Positions 7,546 to 14,756 of a stretch of DNA of 22,672 nucleotides are shown here, piece by piece. The stretch comes from an uncultured Eubacterium sp. Lineage in GTDB: Bacteria > Bacillota > Clostridia > Lachnospirales > Lachnospiraceae. Position 1 is the stretch's first letter; the number at the start of each line of letters is the position of its first letter. The notes below the pieces were generated by a model. The model had not been told where the DNA came from. It saw nothing but the letters and a program-made list of their open reading frames with translations, and did not search any database. Made by a program: the position numbers and the translations under genes. The DNA lies in NCBI GenBank assembly GCA_900551945.1, contig URYE01000042.1, forward strand, positions 1 through 22,672. Reading direction: 5' to 3'.

Positions 7546-8544
7546 ATGAACAATTACAGAAAGATAATTATGTTATCGCTTAAGATAGGGATAGGCAGCA
7601 GCCTGTCCTTGTATATAGCGGAGTATTTAGGACTTAATTACGCAGTTTCGGCAGGAACTATTACATTGTTGTCGCTTATGGCATCAAAATGGGGAACAGT
7701 TAGGCTTTCAGGGTATAGAATTATTTCATTTTTAACAACTGTGTTAGTGGCTTGGATATTATTTACATATATAAAAAGTGAATGGCTTGCCTATGGAATA
7801 CTTTTGACATTGATTGTATTTATGGCAGAAATACTGCAATGGAGAGCGACAATATCTGTAAATGGTGTTATTGCGGCACATTTAGTTACATATAGTGACT
7901 TTAGCGACCAAGCGGTGTGGAATGAGTTTGGACTTGTGTTTATTGGTATAATTGTGGCGTTAGTGTTTAATTTATTTAATGGAAATACAGAGCATAAAAA
8001 ACATATTGTTTCACAAATGAGGGATATTGAAAAAAGATTGCAATTTATAGTTGGAGCATTGTCAGCATATCTTTCTAATAAAGATATGGAAAGAAATGTC
8101 TGGGGTGATATATGTAAACTTGAAAATGATATTTCAGATTGTATAAAAGAAGCTTACGAGTATCAGAATAATACGTTTTACTCACATCCAGAGTATTATA
8201 TTTCATATTTTGAAATGAGAAAATCGCAATGTCAGATTATACATAATCTTCATCAAGAAATGAGAAAAATGCGTACAATGCCTAAGCAGGCGAAAATAGT
8301 TGCAGAGTATATGTTGTATTTAACGGACTATATTGATGAACACAACAATCCTGAAAAACAAAAGCAAAAGCTTGATGATATTTGTAACGAAATAAAAGCA
8401 GACGAACTTCCAAAGACAAGAGAAGAATTTGAAAGCAGAGCAGTATTGTATCATGTATTAATGGATATAGAAGAATTTTTAAAATGTAAACAAAATTTTA
8501 TTGAGAATTTGAATGAAGTGCAGATAAAAAAATATTGGAAATAA
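7546..8544 (+). CDS. Aromatic acid exporter (ArAE/FUSC-like) family membrane protein
   Basis: A 332-residue protein of the ArAE_1 family of putative exporters, distantly related to FUSC proteins. About the first 145 residues are a hydrophobic N-terminal block with four to six TM segments, including GSSLSLYIAEYLGLNYAVSAG and LMASKWGTVRLSGYRI. The remaining 185 or so residues are a charged, helical cytoplasmic C-terminal domain typical of the family. The start follows TGGAGAG. It is 58 nt behind the P-type ATPase with no terminator visible between them, so it probably shares that gene's riboswitch-controlled transcript. Its true substrate is unknown, and the family name should not be read as proof of aromatic acid export. 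Confidence 0.8.
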   Translation: MNNYRKIIMLSLKIGIGSSLSLYIAEYLGLNYAVSAGTITLLSLMASKWGTVRLSGYRIISFLTTVLVAWILFTYIKSEWLAYGILLTLIVFMAEILQWRATISVNGVIAAHLVTYSDFSDQAVWNEFGLVFIGIIVALVFNLFNGNTEHKKHIVSQMRDIEKRLQFIVGALSAYLSNKDMERNVWGDICKLENDISDCIKEAYEYQNNTFYSHPEYYISYFEMRKSQCQIIHNLHQEMRKMRTMPKQAKIVAEYMLYLTDYIDEHNNPEKQKQKLDDICNEIKADELPKTREEFESRAVLYHVLMDIEEFLKCKQNFIENLNEVQIKKYWK

Positions 8545-8586
8545 TAGAAGTGTATAGTATACTTATTGATAAAGAGTATCATTATC
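8535..8586 (+). promoter_or_regulatory. feoAB promoter with Fur box
   Basis: The -35 TTGGAA (8535-8540) and -10 TATACT (8558-8563) are 17 nt apart. Immediately downstream, GATAAAGAGTATCATTATC (8568-8586) matches the classical 19-bp Fur box GATAATGATAATCATTATC at 16 of 19 positions. It lies within a longer inverted repeat, TATTGATAA/TTATCAATA (8564-8572 and 8582-8590). A Fur dimer here would cover the start of transcription, the standard arrangement for repression by iron-loaded Fur. The -35 overlaps the end of the ArAE coding region. Confidence 0.75.
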
Positions 8587-8622
8587 AATAAAATACCAAT
8601 AAGAAAGGCTATAAAAAATACT

Positions 8623-11097
8623 ATGACACTTAAAGAACTAAAGATTGGAGAAAGTGCTGTAATTAAAAGTGTAGGCGGAAGCGGTGCTTTAAGACAGCAT
8701 TTTCTTGACATGGGAGTAATTCCACAAGCTGAGGTTACGCTTGTTAAATTTGCACCGATGGGCGACCCGATGGAATTACAAATTCATGGTTATGAATTGA
8801 CACTTCGATTAGACGATGCGTCAAAAATAGAAGTAGAAAAGATTAGTAAAAGAACAAGGAAACACAAAGGTGCAGAAAATATTAATGAGTCAGTTCATCC
8901 GGGACTTGGAGAAGAAGGTAAGTATCATGTAAAAGAAGAAGCTAATCCTTTGCCAGAGAATGAACTTATAACTTATGCACTTGTAGGCAATCAAAATTGT
9001 GGAAAGACGACACTTTTTAATCAGCTTACAGGCTCTAATCAACATGTTGGAAATTTTCCTGGAGTAACTGTGGATAGAAAAGATGGAGCTATAAAGGGAT
9101 ATCCTAATACAAGAGTTACTGACTTACCCGGAATATATTCAATGTCACCTTACAGTAGTGAAGAAATAGTTTCAAGGAATTTCGTATTAAATGAAAAGCC
9201 AAAAGCTATTATAAATATTGTAGACGCAACTAATATAGAACGTAATATGTATCTTACAATGCAGTTGTTAGAAATGAATATACCGATGGTTGTTGCGCTC
9301 AATATGATGGACGAGGTAATCGGCAATTTTGGCTCTATAGATGTCAATGAGATGGAAGCCTTGCTTGGCGTTCCCGTAATTCCTATATCTGCAGCAAAAA
9401 ATGAGGGTGTTGACGAGCTTGTACGACACGCCATTCATATTGCAAAGTATCAGGAAAAGCCAGCACGACAAGATTTTTGTGATGAAAATGACTTTGGCGG
9501 AGCAGTACACAGGTGTATCCATGCAATAAGTGAAATGATATCTGACCATGCACAAAAGGCTGGTATTCCAGTGCGTTTTGCTTCATCTAAGCTAATTGAA
9601 GGCGACACTCTTATATTAGACCAGTTAAAGCTTGATGAAAATGAAAAAGAAACGATTGAACATCTTATATTGCAGATGGAAAAAGAACGTGGTCTTGACA
9701 GAAGTGCAGCAATGGCAGATATGCGTTTTTCATTTATAGAAAAGGTATGTGAAAAAACTGTCGTTAAGCCACAAGAAAGTAAAGAACGCAAGCGAAGTGA
9801 AAAGCTTGATAAAGTTTTAACGGGGAAATACACAGCGATACCTTGTTTTGTAGGTATAATGGTTGCGGTATTTTATCTTACGTTTAATGTAATAGGAGCT
9901 TGGCTTCAAGACATATTGGCACTTGCAATTGATTGGCTTACACAACAAGTAGATACACTTCTTACTATAGCAAATGTAAATGAAGTGCTTCATGGACTTC
10001 TAATTGATGGGATATTTGCAGGTGTAGGCTCAGTGCTTTCATTTCTTCCAATTATAGTTACACTGTTTTTCTTTTTATCATTAATGGAAGACAGTGGTTA
10101 TATTGCAAGAGTTGCGTTTTTTATGGATAAGCTTTTAAGAAAGATAGGTTTGTCGGGCAGAAGTATTGTTCCACTTCTTATCGGCTTTGGTTGTTCTGTT
10201 CCGGCAGTAATGGCTACTAGGACACTTCCTAGTGAGCGAGATAGAAAGATGACAATATTGCTTACACCATTTATGAGCTGTACAGCAAAGTTGCCTATTT
10301 ACGCATTTTTTGTAAATGCTTTCTTTAAAGATTACGGTGGACTTGTTATGGCAGGGCTTTATCTTGGAAGTATTGTTGTTGGAATTTTAGTGGCATTTAT
10401 TTTTAAAAGCACAATGTTTAAAGGTGAGGCAGTACCATTTGTTATGGAATTACCTAACTATCGACTTCCGGGCAAGAAAAATGTTGCAAGACTTTTGTGG
10501 GAAAAGGCAAAGGACTTTTTACAGAGAGCCTTTACAGTTATTCTTATAGCTACAATGTGCGTATGGTTTTTACAAAGCTTCGACTTGTCATTTAATATGG
10601 TGGATAATTCAAAGGATAGTATACTGGCTATGATAGCAGGGGCAATATCACCAATTTTTGCACCAGCAGGGCTTGGTGATTGGCGAATTGTAACTTCTTT
10701 TATAAGCGGTTTTATGGCAAAGGAAAGTGTTGTATCTACACTTGAAATTCTTTTCACAGGTGGAGTGGAAAGTGCCATAAGCACAGTTACAGCGGCTTCA
10801 ATTCTTGCGTTTAGCCTTTTGTACACACCATGTGTAGCGGCAATAGCTTCAATAAAAAGAGAACTTGGAACACTTTGGGCAGTAGGTGTAGTAATCTGGC
10901 AATGTGTTATAGCTTGGATAGCCGCATTTATTGTGCATTGTATTGGTGTTGGTTTTACTGGCAGTATTGGAGTTGCTAATATCATTGTTGTAGTAATAAT
11001 TGTTATAATAGTTCTTGTTGCAATAAATATAATGAGAAAAAAAGGAACTTGTCAGTGTGGTGATGGGTGCAATTCTTGTGGGAAAAAGAAAATCTAA
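8623..11097 (+). CDS. feoB: FeoA-FeoB fusion ferrous iron transporter
   Basis: An inner-membrane Fe2+ uptake system with both parts in one 824-residue chain. Residues 1 to about 75 are a FeoA SH3-like domain (MTLKELKIGESAVIKSVGG onward). After a charged linker comes the FeoB GTPase with G1 GNQNCGKT (122-129), switch I VGNFPGVTVDRK, G3 DLPG (167-170) and G4 NMMD (227-230). The multi-spanning core follows, including GFGCSVPAVMATRTL and FMSCTAKLPIY. The C-terminal tail GTCQCGDGCNSCGKKK has four cysteines (810, 812, 816, 819) and may bind metal. An upstream TTG (8566) would lengthen the frame but lies on the Fur box, so I take the ATG at 8623 with AGAAAGG slightly far upstream. Expected to be repressed by Fur. 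Confidence 0.93.
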   Translation: MTLKELKIGESAVIKSVGGSGALRQHFLDMGVIPQAEVTLVKFAPMGDPMELQIHGYELTLRLDDASKIEVEKISKRTRKHKGAENINESVHPGLGEEGKYHVKEEANPLPENELITYALVGNQNCGKTTLFNQLTGSNQHVGNFPGVTVDRKDGAIKGYPNTRVTDLPGIYSMSPYSSEEIVSRNFVLNEKPKAIINIVDATNIERNMYLTMQLLEMNIPMVVALNMMDEVIGNFGSIDVNEMEALLGVPVIPISAAKNEGVDELVRHAIHIAKYQEKPARQDFCDENDFGGAVHRCIHAISEMISDHAQKAGIPVRFASSKLIEGDTLILDQLKLDENEKETIEHLILQMEKERGLDRSAAMADMRFSFIEKVCEKTVVKPQESKERKRSEKLDKVLTGKYTAIPCFVGIMVAVFYLTFNVIGAWLQDILALAIDWLTQQVDTLLTIANVNEVLHGLLIDGIFAGVGSVLSFLPIIVTLFFFLSLMEDSGYIARVAFFMDKLLRKIGLSGRSIVPLLIGFGCSVPAVMATRTLPSERDRKMTILLTPFMSCTAKLPIYAFFVNAFFKDYGGLVMAGLYLGSIVVGILVAFIFKSTMFKGEAVPFVMELPNYRLPGKKNVARLLWEKAKDFLQRAFTVILIATMCVWFLQSFDLSFNMVDNSKDSILAMIAGAISPIFAPAGLGDWRIVTSFISGFMAKESVVSTLEILFTGGVESAISTVTAASILAFSLLYTPCVAAIASIKRELGTLWAVGVVIWQCVIAWIAAFIVHCIGVGFTGSIGVANIIVVVIIVIIVLVAINIMRKKGTCQCGDGCNSCGKKKI

Positions 11098-11116
11098 AAT
11101 TTAAAATTATATATAA

Positions 11117-11160
11117 AAAACAGTAGTCAAAGAATTGAGTTTCTTTGGCTACTGTTTTTT
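11117..11160 (+). terminator. Terminator of feoAB
   Basis: AACAGTAGTCAAAGAA pairs with TTCTTTGGCTACTGTT around a five-base loop. It is preceded by an A-run and followed by six Ts, 20 nt after the feoAB stop. This is a textbook intrinsic terminator and could work in both directions. Confidence 0.9.
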
Positions 11161-11201
11161 GTATATTATTTAGCTTAAAATCTTATAATATAGATAAAAT
11201 A

Positions 11202-11240
11202 AAAAATGCAACACTTTATATTAAAATGTTGCATTTTTAT
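11202..11240 (+). repeat. Left inverted repeat of the recombinase element
   Basis: ATGCAAC (11206-11212) and GTTGCAT (11228-11234) surround an asymmetric 15-nt centre, with A-run and T-run flanks. The reverse complement matches the right copy (12126-12164) over 36 nt with two mismatches, including the asymmetric centre ATTTTAATATAAA. Shared orientation-specific centres are expected of recombination sites, not of two unrelated terminators. As RNA it would also fold as a terminator. Confidence 0.8.
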
Positions 11241-11427
11241 TTACACCTATATTATCGTCTAAAAAAAAGATAACTTAACCCCCTGTCTTTAAATTTTTTT
11301 TAATATTTTGTAAGAATATTAAAACTGATAAAAATATAAAAATAATAAATCATCTTTTTCAACATCAATATGCTTATTTAATTGTTATAGTTAAGTAGTA
11401 AAGCCGATTGTAAATATCCACTCTAAT

Positions 11428-12009
11428 CTAACATGGAAAATGAATACTCATATAGATAGCATCTCGTTCCAACTGAGTAATTCCTAAGTATTTTTTGGTA
11501 ATGCTATAAGAAGAATGGTTGTAAATATCCATAAGTAGTGCAGGTGGTGTTCCTTGTTTCCAAGCATAGAAACCGAAAGTTTTTCTAAGAGAGTGACAGC
11601 CGATATTGCCTGTTAATTGACACTGTCTAGCTGCACTTTTAACGATACGGAAAGCCTGTGAGCGGCTTAATGGTTTTGAATGATTAGTAGTCTTTGAAAA
11701 AATATAGTCTGTACGAGCTGGTTTATTTTCACAAAACAATTTTTGCATACAAATTATTAATTCTTTATTTAATGGAATAGAATTGCGTTTTCCCGTCTTT
11801 TTTTCTAAAACTGAAACTCTGTTTTTAAATCTTTTTTTCTTAAAATCATAAATTGCTTCCCATCTTAAATTAAGAATATCACTAATTCTTAATGCGGTAT
11901 TGAGTCCAAATACAATAAGACACTGATTTCTTGTGTTAGGTTTTTGTTTTACATAGAAATTCAAAAAGAGTGTCAATTCTTTTTTGTCACGAATTGGTTC
12001 AGTAGTCAT
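11428..12009 (-). CDS. FimB-sized tyrosine site-specific recombinase
   Basis: A tyrosine recombinase of only 193 residues, which cuts and rejoins DNA through a 3'-phosphotyrosine link. Catalytic residues are all visible: R41 (TALRISDIL), a lysine in the KKTGK hairpin (70-74), H139 and R142 (HSLRKTFG), H165 (YNHSS) and Y174 (KKYLGI). The H-to-Y gap of nine and the overall length match the FimB/FimE invertase class, which lacks a separate N-terminal core-binding domain. The start at 12009 follows GGAGG on the minus strand. It is the only gene between two inverted repeats. Similar small integrases also occur in mobile elements, so a role in inversion is inferred from context. Confidence 0.85.
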   Translation of the reverse strand: MTTEPIRDKKELTLFLNFYVKQKPNTRNQCLIVFGLNTALRISDILNLRWEAIYDFKKKRFKNRVSVLEKKTGKRNSIPLNKELIICMQKLFCENKPARTDYIFSKTTNHSKPLSRSQAFRIVKSAARQCQLTGNIGCHSLRKTFGFYAWKQGTPPALLMDIYNHSSYSITKKYLGITQLERDAIYMSIHFPC

Positions 12010-12054
12010 AAATTTCAGTCCTCCTCTAAATGAAATTATTACATTTTTTCATAT

Positions 12055-12099
12055 AAAAGTACTATTTATTACACACATTAAAGAGTAAAAAGTACCTAT
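12055..12099. repeat. Pair of direct repeats upstream of the recombinase gene
   Basis: AAAAGTACTATTT (12055-12067) and AAAAGTACCTATTT (12088-12101) are 33 bp apart, about three helical turns. They lie inside the element, between the recombinase start codon and the right inverted repeat. They could be accessory binding sites for the recombinase or for a regulator of its promoter. Chance similarity in AT-rich DNA is possible. Confidence 0.4.
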
Positions 12100-12125
12100 T
12101 TTTTAAGTGTAAATACAATCAATAA

Positions 12126-12164
12126 CAAAATGCAACATTTTAATATAAAAAGTTGCATTTTTAT
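12126..12164 (-). repeat. Right inverted repeat of the recombinase element
   Basis: ATGCAAC (12130-12136) and GTTGCAT (12152-12158) lie around ATTTTAATATAAAAA. This is the inverted partner of 11202-11240, with 34 of 36 positions identical. It lies 117 nt upstream of the recombinase start codon and about 140 nt before csrA. Confidence 0.8.
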
Positions 12165-12212
12165 CAAACACAAAATTTCACAAGGATTGATTTTGAGTAA
12201 GACTTGAATAAT

Positions 12213-12238
12213 TAAGGTTACAACTGGCAGACAGATAA
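12213..12238 (+). promoter_or_regulatory. Possible sigma-D (flagellar) type promoter for csrA
   Basis: TAAG (12213-12216), then 15 nt, then CAGATAA (12232-12238). The flagellar sigma factor of Firmicutes prefers TAAA, 14-16 nt, then CCGATAT, so the match is 3 of 4 and 5 of 7. It lies 67 nt before the csrA start. No better sigma-A promoter is seen between the right inverted repeat and csrA. Confidence 0.35.
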
Positions 12239-12304
12239 GAAAAATGTCGGATTTTGTAGATGGAAAGTTCTTGTTTTATCTCAAAAGGAAACAAGGAGGT
12301 AACT

Positions 12305-12574
12305 ATGCTTAAACTCACATTAAAACCGGGACAGTATATTGATATCGGTGATGATATCAAAGTGATATTTTCAGGAGGTTCAGCTAATAACATTCATTTG
12401 TTAATAGAAGCACCAAGAGAATTAAATATCGTAAGAAGTACAGTAAAAAAAGCTTCAGAAGATGTGAAACAGTACAAAAAGGAAACAGGAATTTCACCAG
12501 AGGCTCAAAGAGAAATTGTTCAGATACTTATGAGAGAGAAGCGAAAGAACAAGGATAGGGATAATAACGTATAA
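12305..12574 (+). CDS. csrA: CsrA-family RNA-binding translational regulator
   Basis: A small dimeric RNA-binding protein that blocks translation by binding GGA motifs in leaders; in Bacillus its main target is the flagellin mRNA. From the ATG at 12305 (after AAGGAGGT) it has 89 residues. MLKLTLKPGQYIDIGDDIKV is the first part of the fold, and IEAPRELNIVR ends in R44, the same position as the key RNA-contacting arginine of CsrA, with L4 also kept. A lysine-rich helical tail beyond about residue 50 makes it longer than typical CsrA (60-75). A longer frame from 12260 lacks a good start signal. It sits directly before flagellin. Its antagonist FliW is not in this window. Confidence 0.85.
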   Translation: MLKLTLKPGQYIDIGDDIKVIFSGGSANNIHLLIEAPRELNIVRSTVKKASEDVKQYKKETGISPEAQREIVQILMREKRKNKDRDNNV

Positions 12575-12724
12575 CCTTACAAGCATATTAGTAAATGTAA
12601 CATTACATTAATAAACAAAATACCCTGTCACAGTAATGTCATTTGCTTGCGCGCAAATATGCGGGTTGGGAAGTACTTATTATAAAGGTCTATAAGACCA
12701 ATTTTATTACATTTTAATTAATAA

Positions 12725-12816
12725 GAACCCTGATAAATATTAGAGCTTTAATTAATTGGTGTGCAACTTAAAAACACAATAAAGCTCATTAATAAAAAGC
12801 TGAAAATTAAGGGTTC
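12725..12816 (+). repeat. Nested inverted repeats upstream of flagellin
   Basis: GAACCCT (12725-12731) pairs with AGGGTTC (12810-12816). Inside these, GAGCTTTA (12743-12750) pairs with TAAAGCTC (12780-12787). Smaller palindromes lie to the left: AATGTAA-CA-TTACATT (12594-12609) and GGTCT-ATA-AGACC in the stretch after csrA. The candidate -35 of the flagellin promoter falls in the inner right arm. The elements could be operators or RNA structure. Confidence 0.5.
12780..12806 (+). promoter_or_regulatory. Candidate sigma-28/sigma-D promoter for flagellin
   Basis: TAAA (12780-12783), 15 nt, then GCTGAAAA (12799-12806), compared with the flagellar consensus TAAA-N15-GCCGATAA (4 of 4 and 6 of 8). 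A transcript would begin near 12813, giving a leader of about 58 nt that contains both CsrA-type sites. Flagellin genes are normally driven by this sigma factor. Confidence 0.45.
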
Positions 12817-12823
12817 ATATATG

Positions 12824-12860
12824 AAGAAACGGAGTTTCTTTAAGTTTTAATCACACGGAG
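12824..12860 (+). promoter_or_regulatory. Two CsrA-type binding sites in the flagellin leader
   Basis: Site 1 is a perfect hairpin, AAGAAAC-GGA-GTTTCTT (12824-12840), with GGA in the loop. Site 2 is ACGGAG at 12855-12860, part of the Shine-Dalgarno sequence. Both share ACGGAG and their starts are 26 nt apart. A loop GGA plus a Shine-Dalgarno GGA is the arrangement by which a CsrA dimer bridges and blocks the Bacillus hag leader. The csrA gene lies directly upstream. Confidence 0.7.
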
Positions 12861-12870
12861 GTAAATAATT

Positions 12871-14463
12871 ATGGTAGTACAACACAATATGTCAGCGATG
12901 AACGCGAACAGAATGTTAAATATAACATCAAGCTCAGTAAGTAAGACAACAGAAAAGTTATCAAGTGGTTATAGAATTAATAGAGCCGCTGATGATGCAG
13001 CAGGTCTTTCTATTTCAGAGAAGATGAGAGGTCAGATAAGAGGTCTTACAAAGGCTTCTTCAAATGCTCAAGATGGTATATCACTTATTCAGACAGCAGA
13101 AGGTGCATTAAATGAGTCACACTCAATCTTACAAAGAATGAGAGAACTTTCAGTGCAGGCAGCCAACGGAACTGAAACTGATGACGATAGAGAGTCAGTA
13201 CAAACAGAAATTGAACAGCTTCAAAGTGAATTAACAAGAATTTCTGAAACAACAGAATTTAATACAATGAAGTTGCTTGATGGTTCTATGGGAAGTAATG
13301 GTACTAGTGGAACTAAGGTTAATGCTTCTGTTAGTATTAATAGTCTCGACAAATTAGAAACAACAAGTGCAACAAAAGAAATTAATAAAACTGTCGCAAT
13401 GACTGCTGATACCGCAGACCAAACAGGAAAAACACTTTCTTTTACAGTAAATTATACAGATGAAAATGGTAATGCTAAAGCAACATCTGTTAAGTTAAAA
13501 TATACATCTGCAACTACATTAGAAGATGAATATGGAAATAAGACAACTATAGCAGCAGGAAAAGCTTCAGATGAACAAAAGGCTTCTGCTATTGCATCTG
13601 CATTGAAGAATACTAGCTTAGGTAGTACATTTGATATTGAGGCTGATAATGATAAAAAGATTGTATTTACTGCAAAATCAGCAGGAAAGAATTCAACAGT
13701 TACAAACTGTGGAATTAGTGTAGATAATGGTACATCTACATCTGTAGCAGTAACAAGGTCAGATATTGGTGCTGATACATTTCAAACAATAACAGATGGA
13801 ATTGGCGCATATGATGGAACAGGAGATATTAATGATAAAGTATTTTCTGTAAATGGTCAAAAGTTTGCTTACGTTAATGATGCTAATCTTCTTGGTGATG
13901 ATAATAAAGATATTAATTATGTTGTTGTTGCTACAAAGAATACGGTTGCAGCGGCAGATGCCACAAATATGGCAGCTTTGATTAAATCAAAAACAGGAAT
14001 TTCTGCAGAAGCTAACGGAGCAAAAGTTGATTTAAAGGCTGGTACATCTTCATCTTCAACTGGAACAGGAATTGAACTTCAGATTGGTGCTAATGAAGGT
14101 CAGACAATGTCATTTTCGCTTGGTGATATGAGTGCATCAGCGCTTGGTGTTGATGGCAAGAATGTTGACTTAAGTTCACAGGAAGGTGCAAAGAAAGCTA
14201 CAACAGTAATTGATGATGCTATTAAGACTATATCAAAGGCAAGAGGTAACATGGGTGCTGTTCAAAACAGACTTGAGCATACAATTAACAACCTTGATAC
14301 AGCAGCAGAAAATCTTCAGACATCAGAATCTCGTATTCGTGATACAGATATGGCTAAAGAAATGGTTGAATTTAGCAAGAATAATATTCTTATGCAGGCA
14401 GGTCAGTCAATGCTTGCACAGGCTAACCAGTCTAATCAGGGTGTTCTTTCACTTCTTCAGTAA
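12871..14463 (+). CDS. fliC: Flagellin, main filament protein
   Basis: The subunit of the flagellar filament, exported through the flagellar type III system. Of 530 residues, the first 140 or so form the conserved D0/D1 N-terminal domain ([35 protein letters not shown]). About 450-530 form the C-terminal D1/D0 domain, ending [11 protein letters not shown]. The middle 300 residues are rich in T, S, D, N and A, as in surface-exposed variable domains. [15 protein letters not shown] (87-101) matches the conserved segment that TLR5 recognises. The start at 12871 follows GGAGGTAA. Control is likely by the flagellar sigma factor and by CsrA on the leader. The repeat B hairpin lies 55 nt after the stop and may terminate the transcript. 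The symbol hag would serve equally. Confidence 0.97.
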   Translation: MVVQHNMSAMNANRMLNITSSSVSKTTEKLSSGYRINRAADDAAGLSISEKMRGQIRGLTKASSNAQDGISLIQTAEGALNESHSILQRMRELSVQAANGTETDDDRESVQTEIEQLQSELTRISETTEFNTMKLLDGSMGSNGTSGTKVNASVSINSLDKLETTSATKEINKTVAMTADTADQTGKTLSFTVNYTDENGNAKATSVKLKYTSATTLEDEYGNKTTIAAGKASDEQKASAIASALKNTSLGSTFDIEADNDKKIVFTAKSAGKNSTVTNCGISVDNGTSTSVAVTRSDIGADTFQTITDGIGAYDGTGDINDKVFSVNGQKFAYVNDANLLGDDNKDINYVVVATKNTVAAADATNMAALIKSKTGISAEANGAKVDLKAGTSSSSTGTGIELQIGANEGQTMSFSLGDMSASALGVDGKNVDLSSQEGAKKATTVIDDAIKTISKARGNMGAVQNRLEHTINNLDTAAENLQTSESRIRDTDMAKEMVEFSKNNILMQAGQSMLAQANQSNQGVLSLLQ

Positions 14464-14518
14464 TATTTTGATGAATAAGTCGTTTGTAAATATATAATTA
14501 ATTAGTTCAATACATATA

Positions 14519-14610
14519 AAAATGGGGTTGTCGCAATGAAAAATCTCTTACAAAGTATAGATAAAACTTCTATAGCTTGTCTGAAATTCGTTAATGCGAC
14601 AACCCATTTT
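14519..14610. repeat. Palindromic repeat, copy B, doubling as flagellin terminator
   Basis: Arms AAATGGGGTTGTCGCA (14520-14535) and TGCGACAACCCATTTT (14595-14610) fold together with a single bulged G. Inner GTATAGA/TCTATA blocks and the stretch CTAATGCGACA/TTAATGCGACA match copy A at 3734-3829. The A-rich left side and T-rich right side would make a terminator between the convergent flagellin and glycosyltransferase genes. Confidence 0.7.
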
Positions 14611-14756
14611 GTTTTAGTTTAACAATGAGCCAAAGCCTATACTTGTAGAATATTGTGATAAATTAAGAAACATACTCTGCAAGTTTTTATAATTTTGAGT
14701 GCTAAGTGTAGTGAAATATTTAACAGAAGTTCAAGAGTTGTATAGTGTATAGTAGT

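Larger units (their letters stand above)
11202..12164. mobile_element. Candidate invertible element with its own recombinase
   Basis: A segment of about 960 bp is bounded by two near-identical 36-nt sequences in opposite orientation (listed separately) and contains a single gene, a FimB-sized tyrosine recombinase. No target-site duplication is visible outside the repeats, which argues against a DDE transposon. The layout fits a recombinase with its own crossover sites, which would invert the segment. At present the recombinase points left toward feoAB; after inversion it would point right toward csrA and flagellin. Inversion itself is inferred, not observed. Confidence 0.55.

Noticed and set aside
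8566..8622. TTG start that would lengthen FeoAB by 19 residues
   Set aside because: It lies at the predicted transcript start and overlaps the Fur box; the FeoA domain begins naturally at the ATG at 8623.
9150..9833. Several minus-strand frames inside feoAB
   Set aside because: They are antisense shadows of the clearly conserved FeoB GTPase region and lack start signals or protein-like composition.
10458..10985. 175-codon minus-strand frame within feoAB
   Set aside because: It lies wholly opposite the conserved FeoB membrane core and has no start signal; it is a shadow.
11202..12164. A DDE transposon or MITE explanation for the inverted repeats
   Set aside because: The enclosed enzyme is a tyrosine recombinase and no target-site duplication is visible outside the repeats.
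14210..14497. 95-codon plus-strand frame overlapping the end of flagellin
   Set aside because: It is an out-of-frame reading of the conserved flagellin C-terminus.
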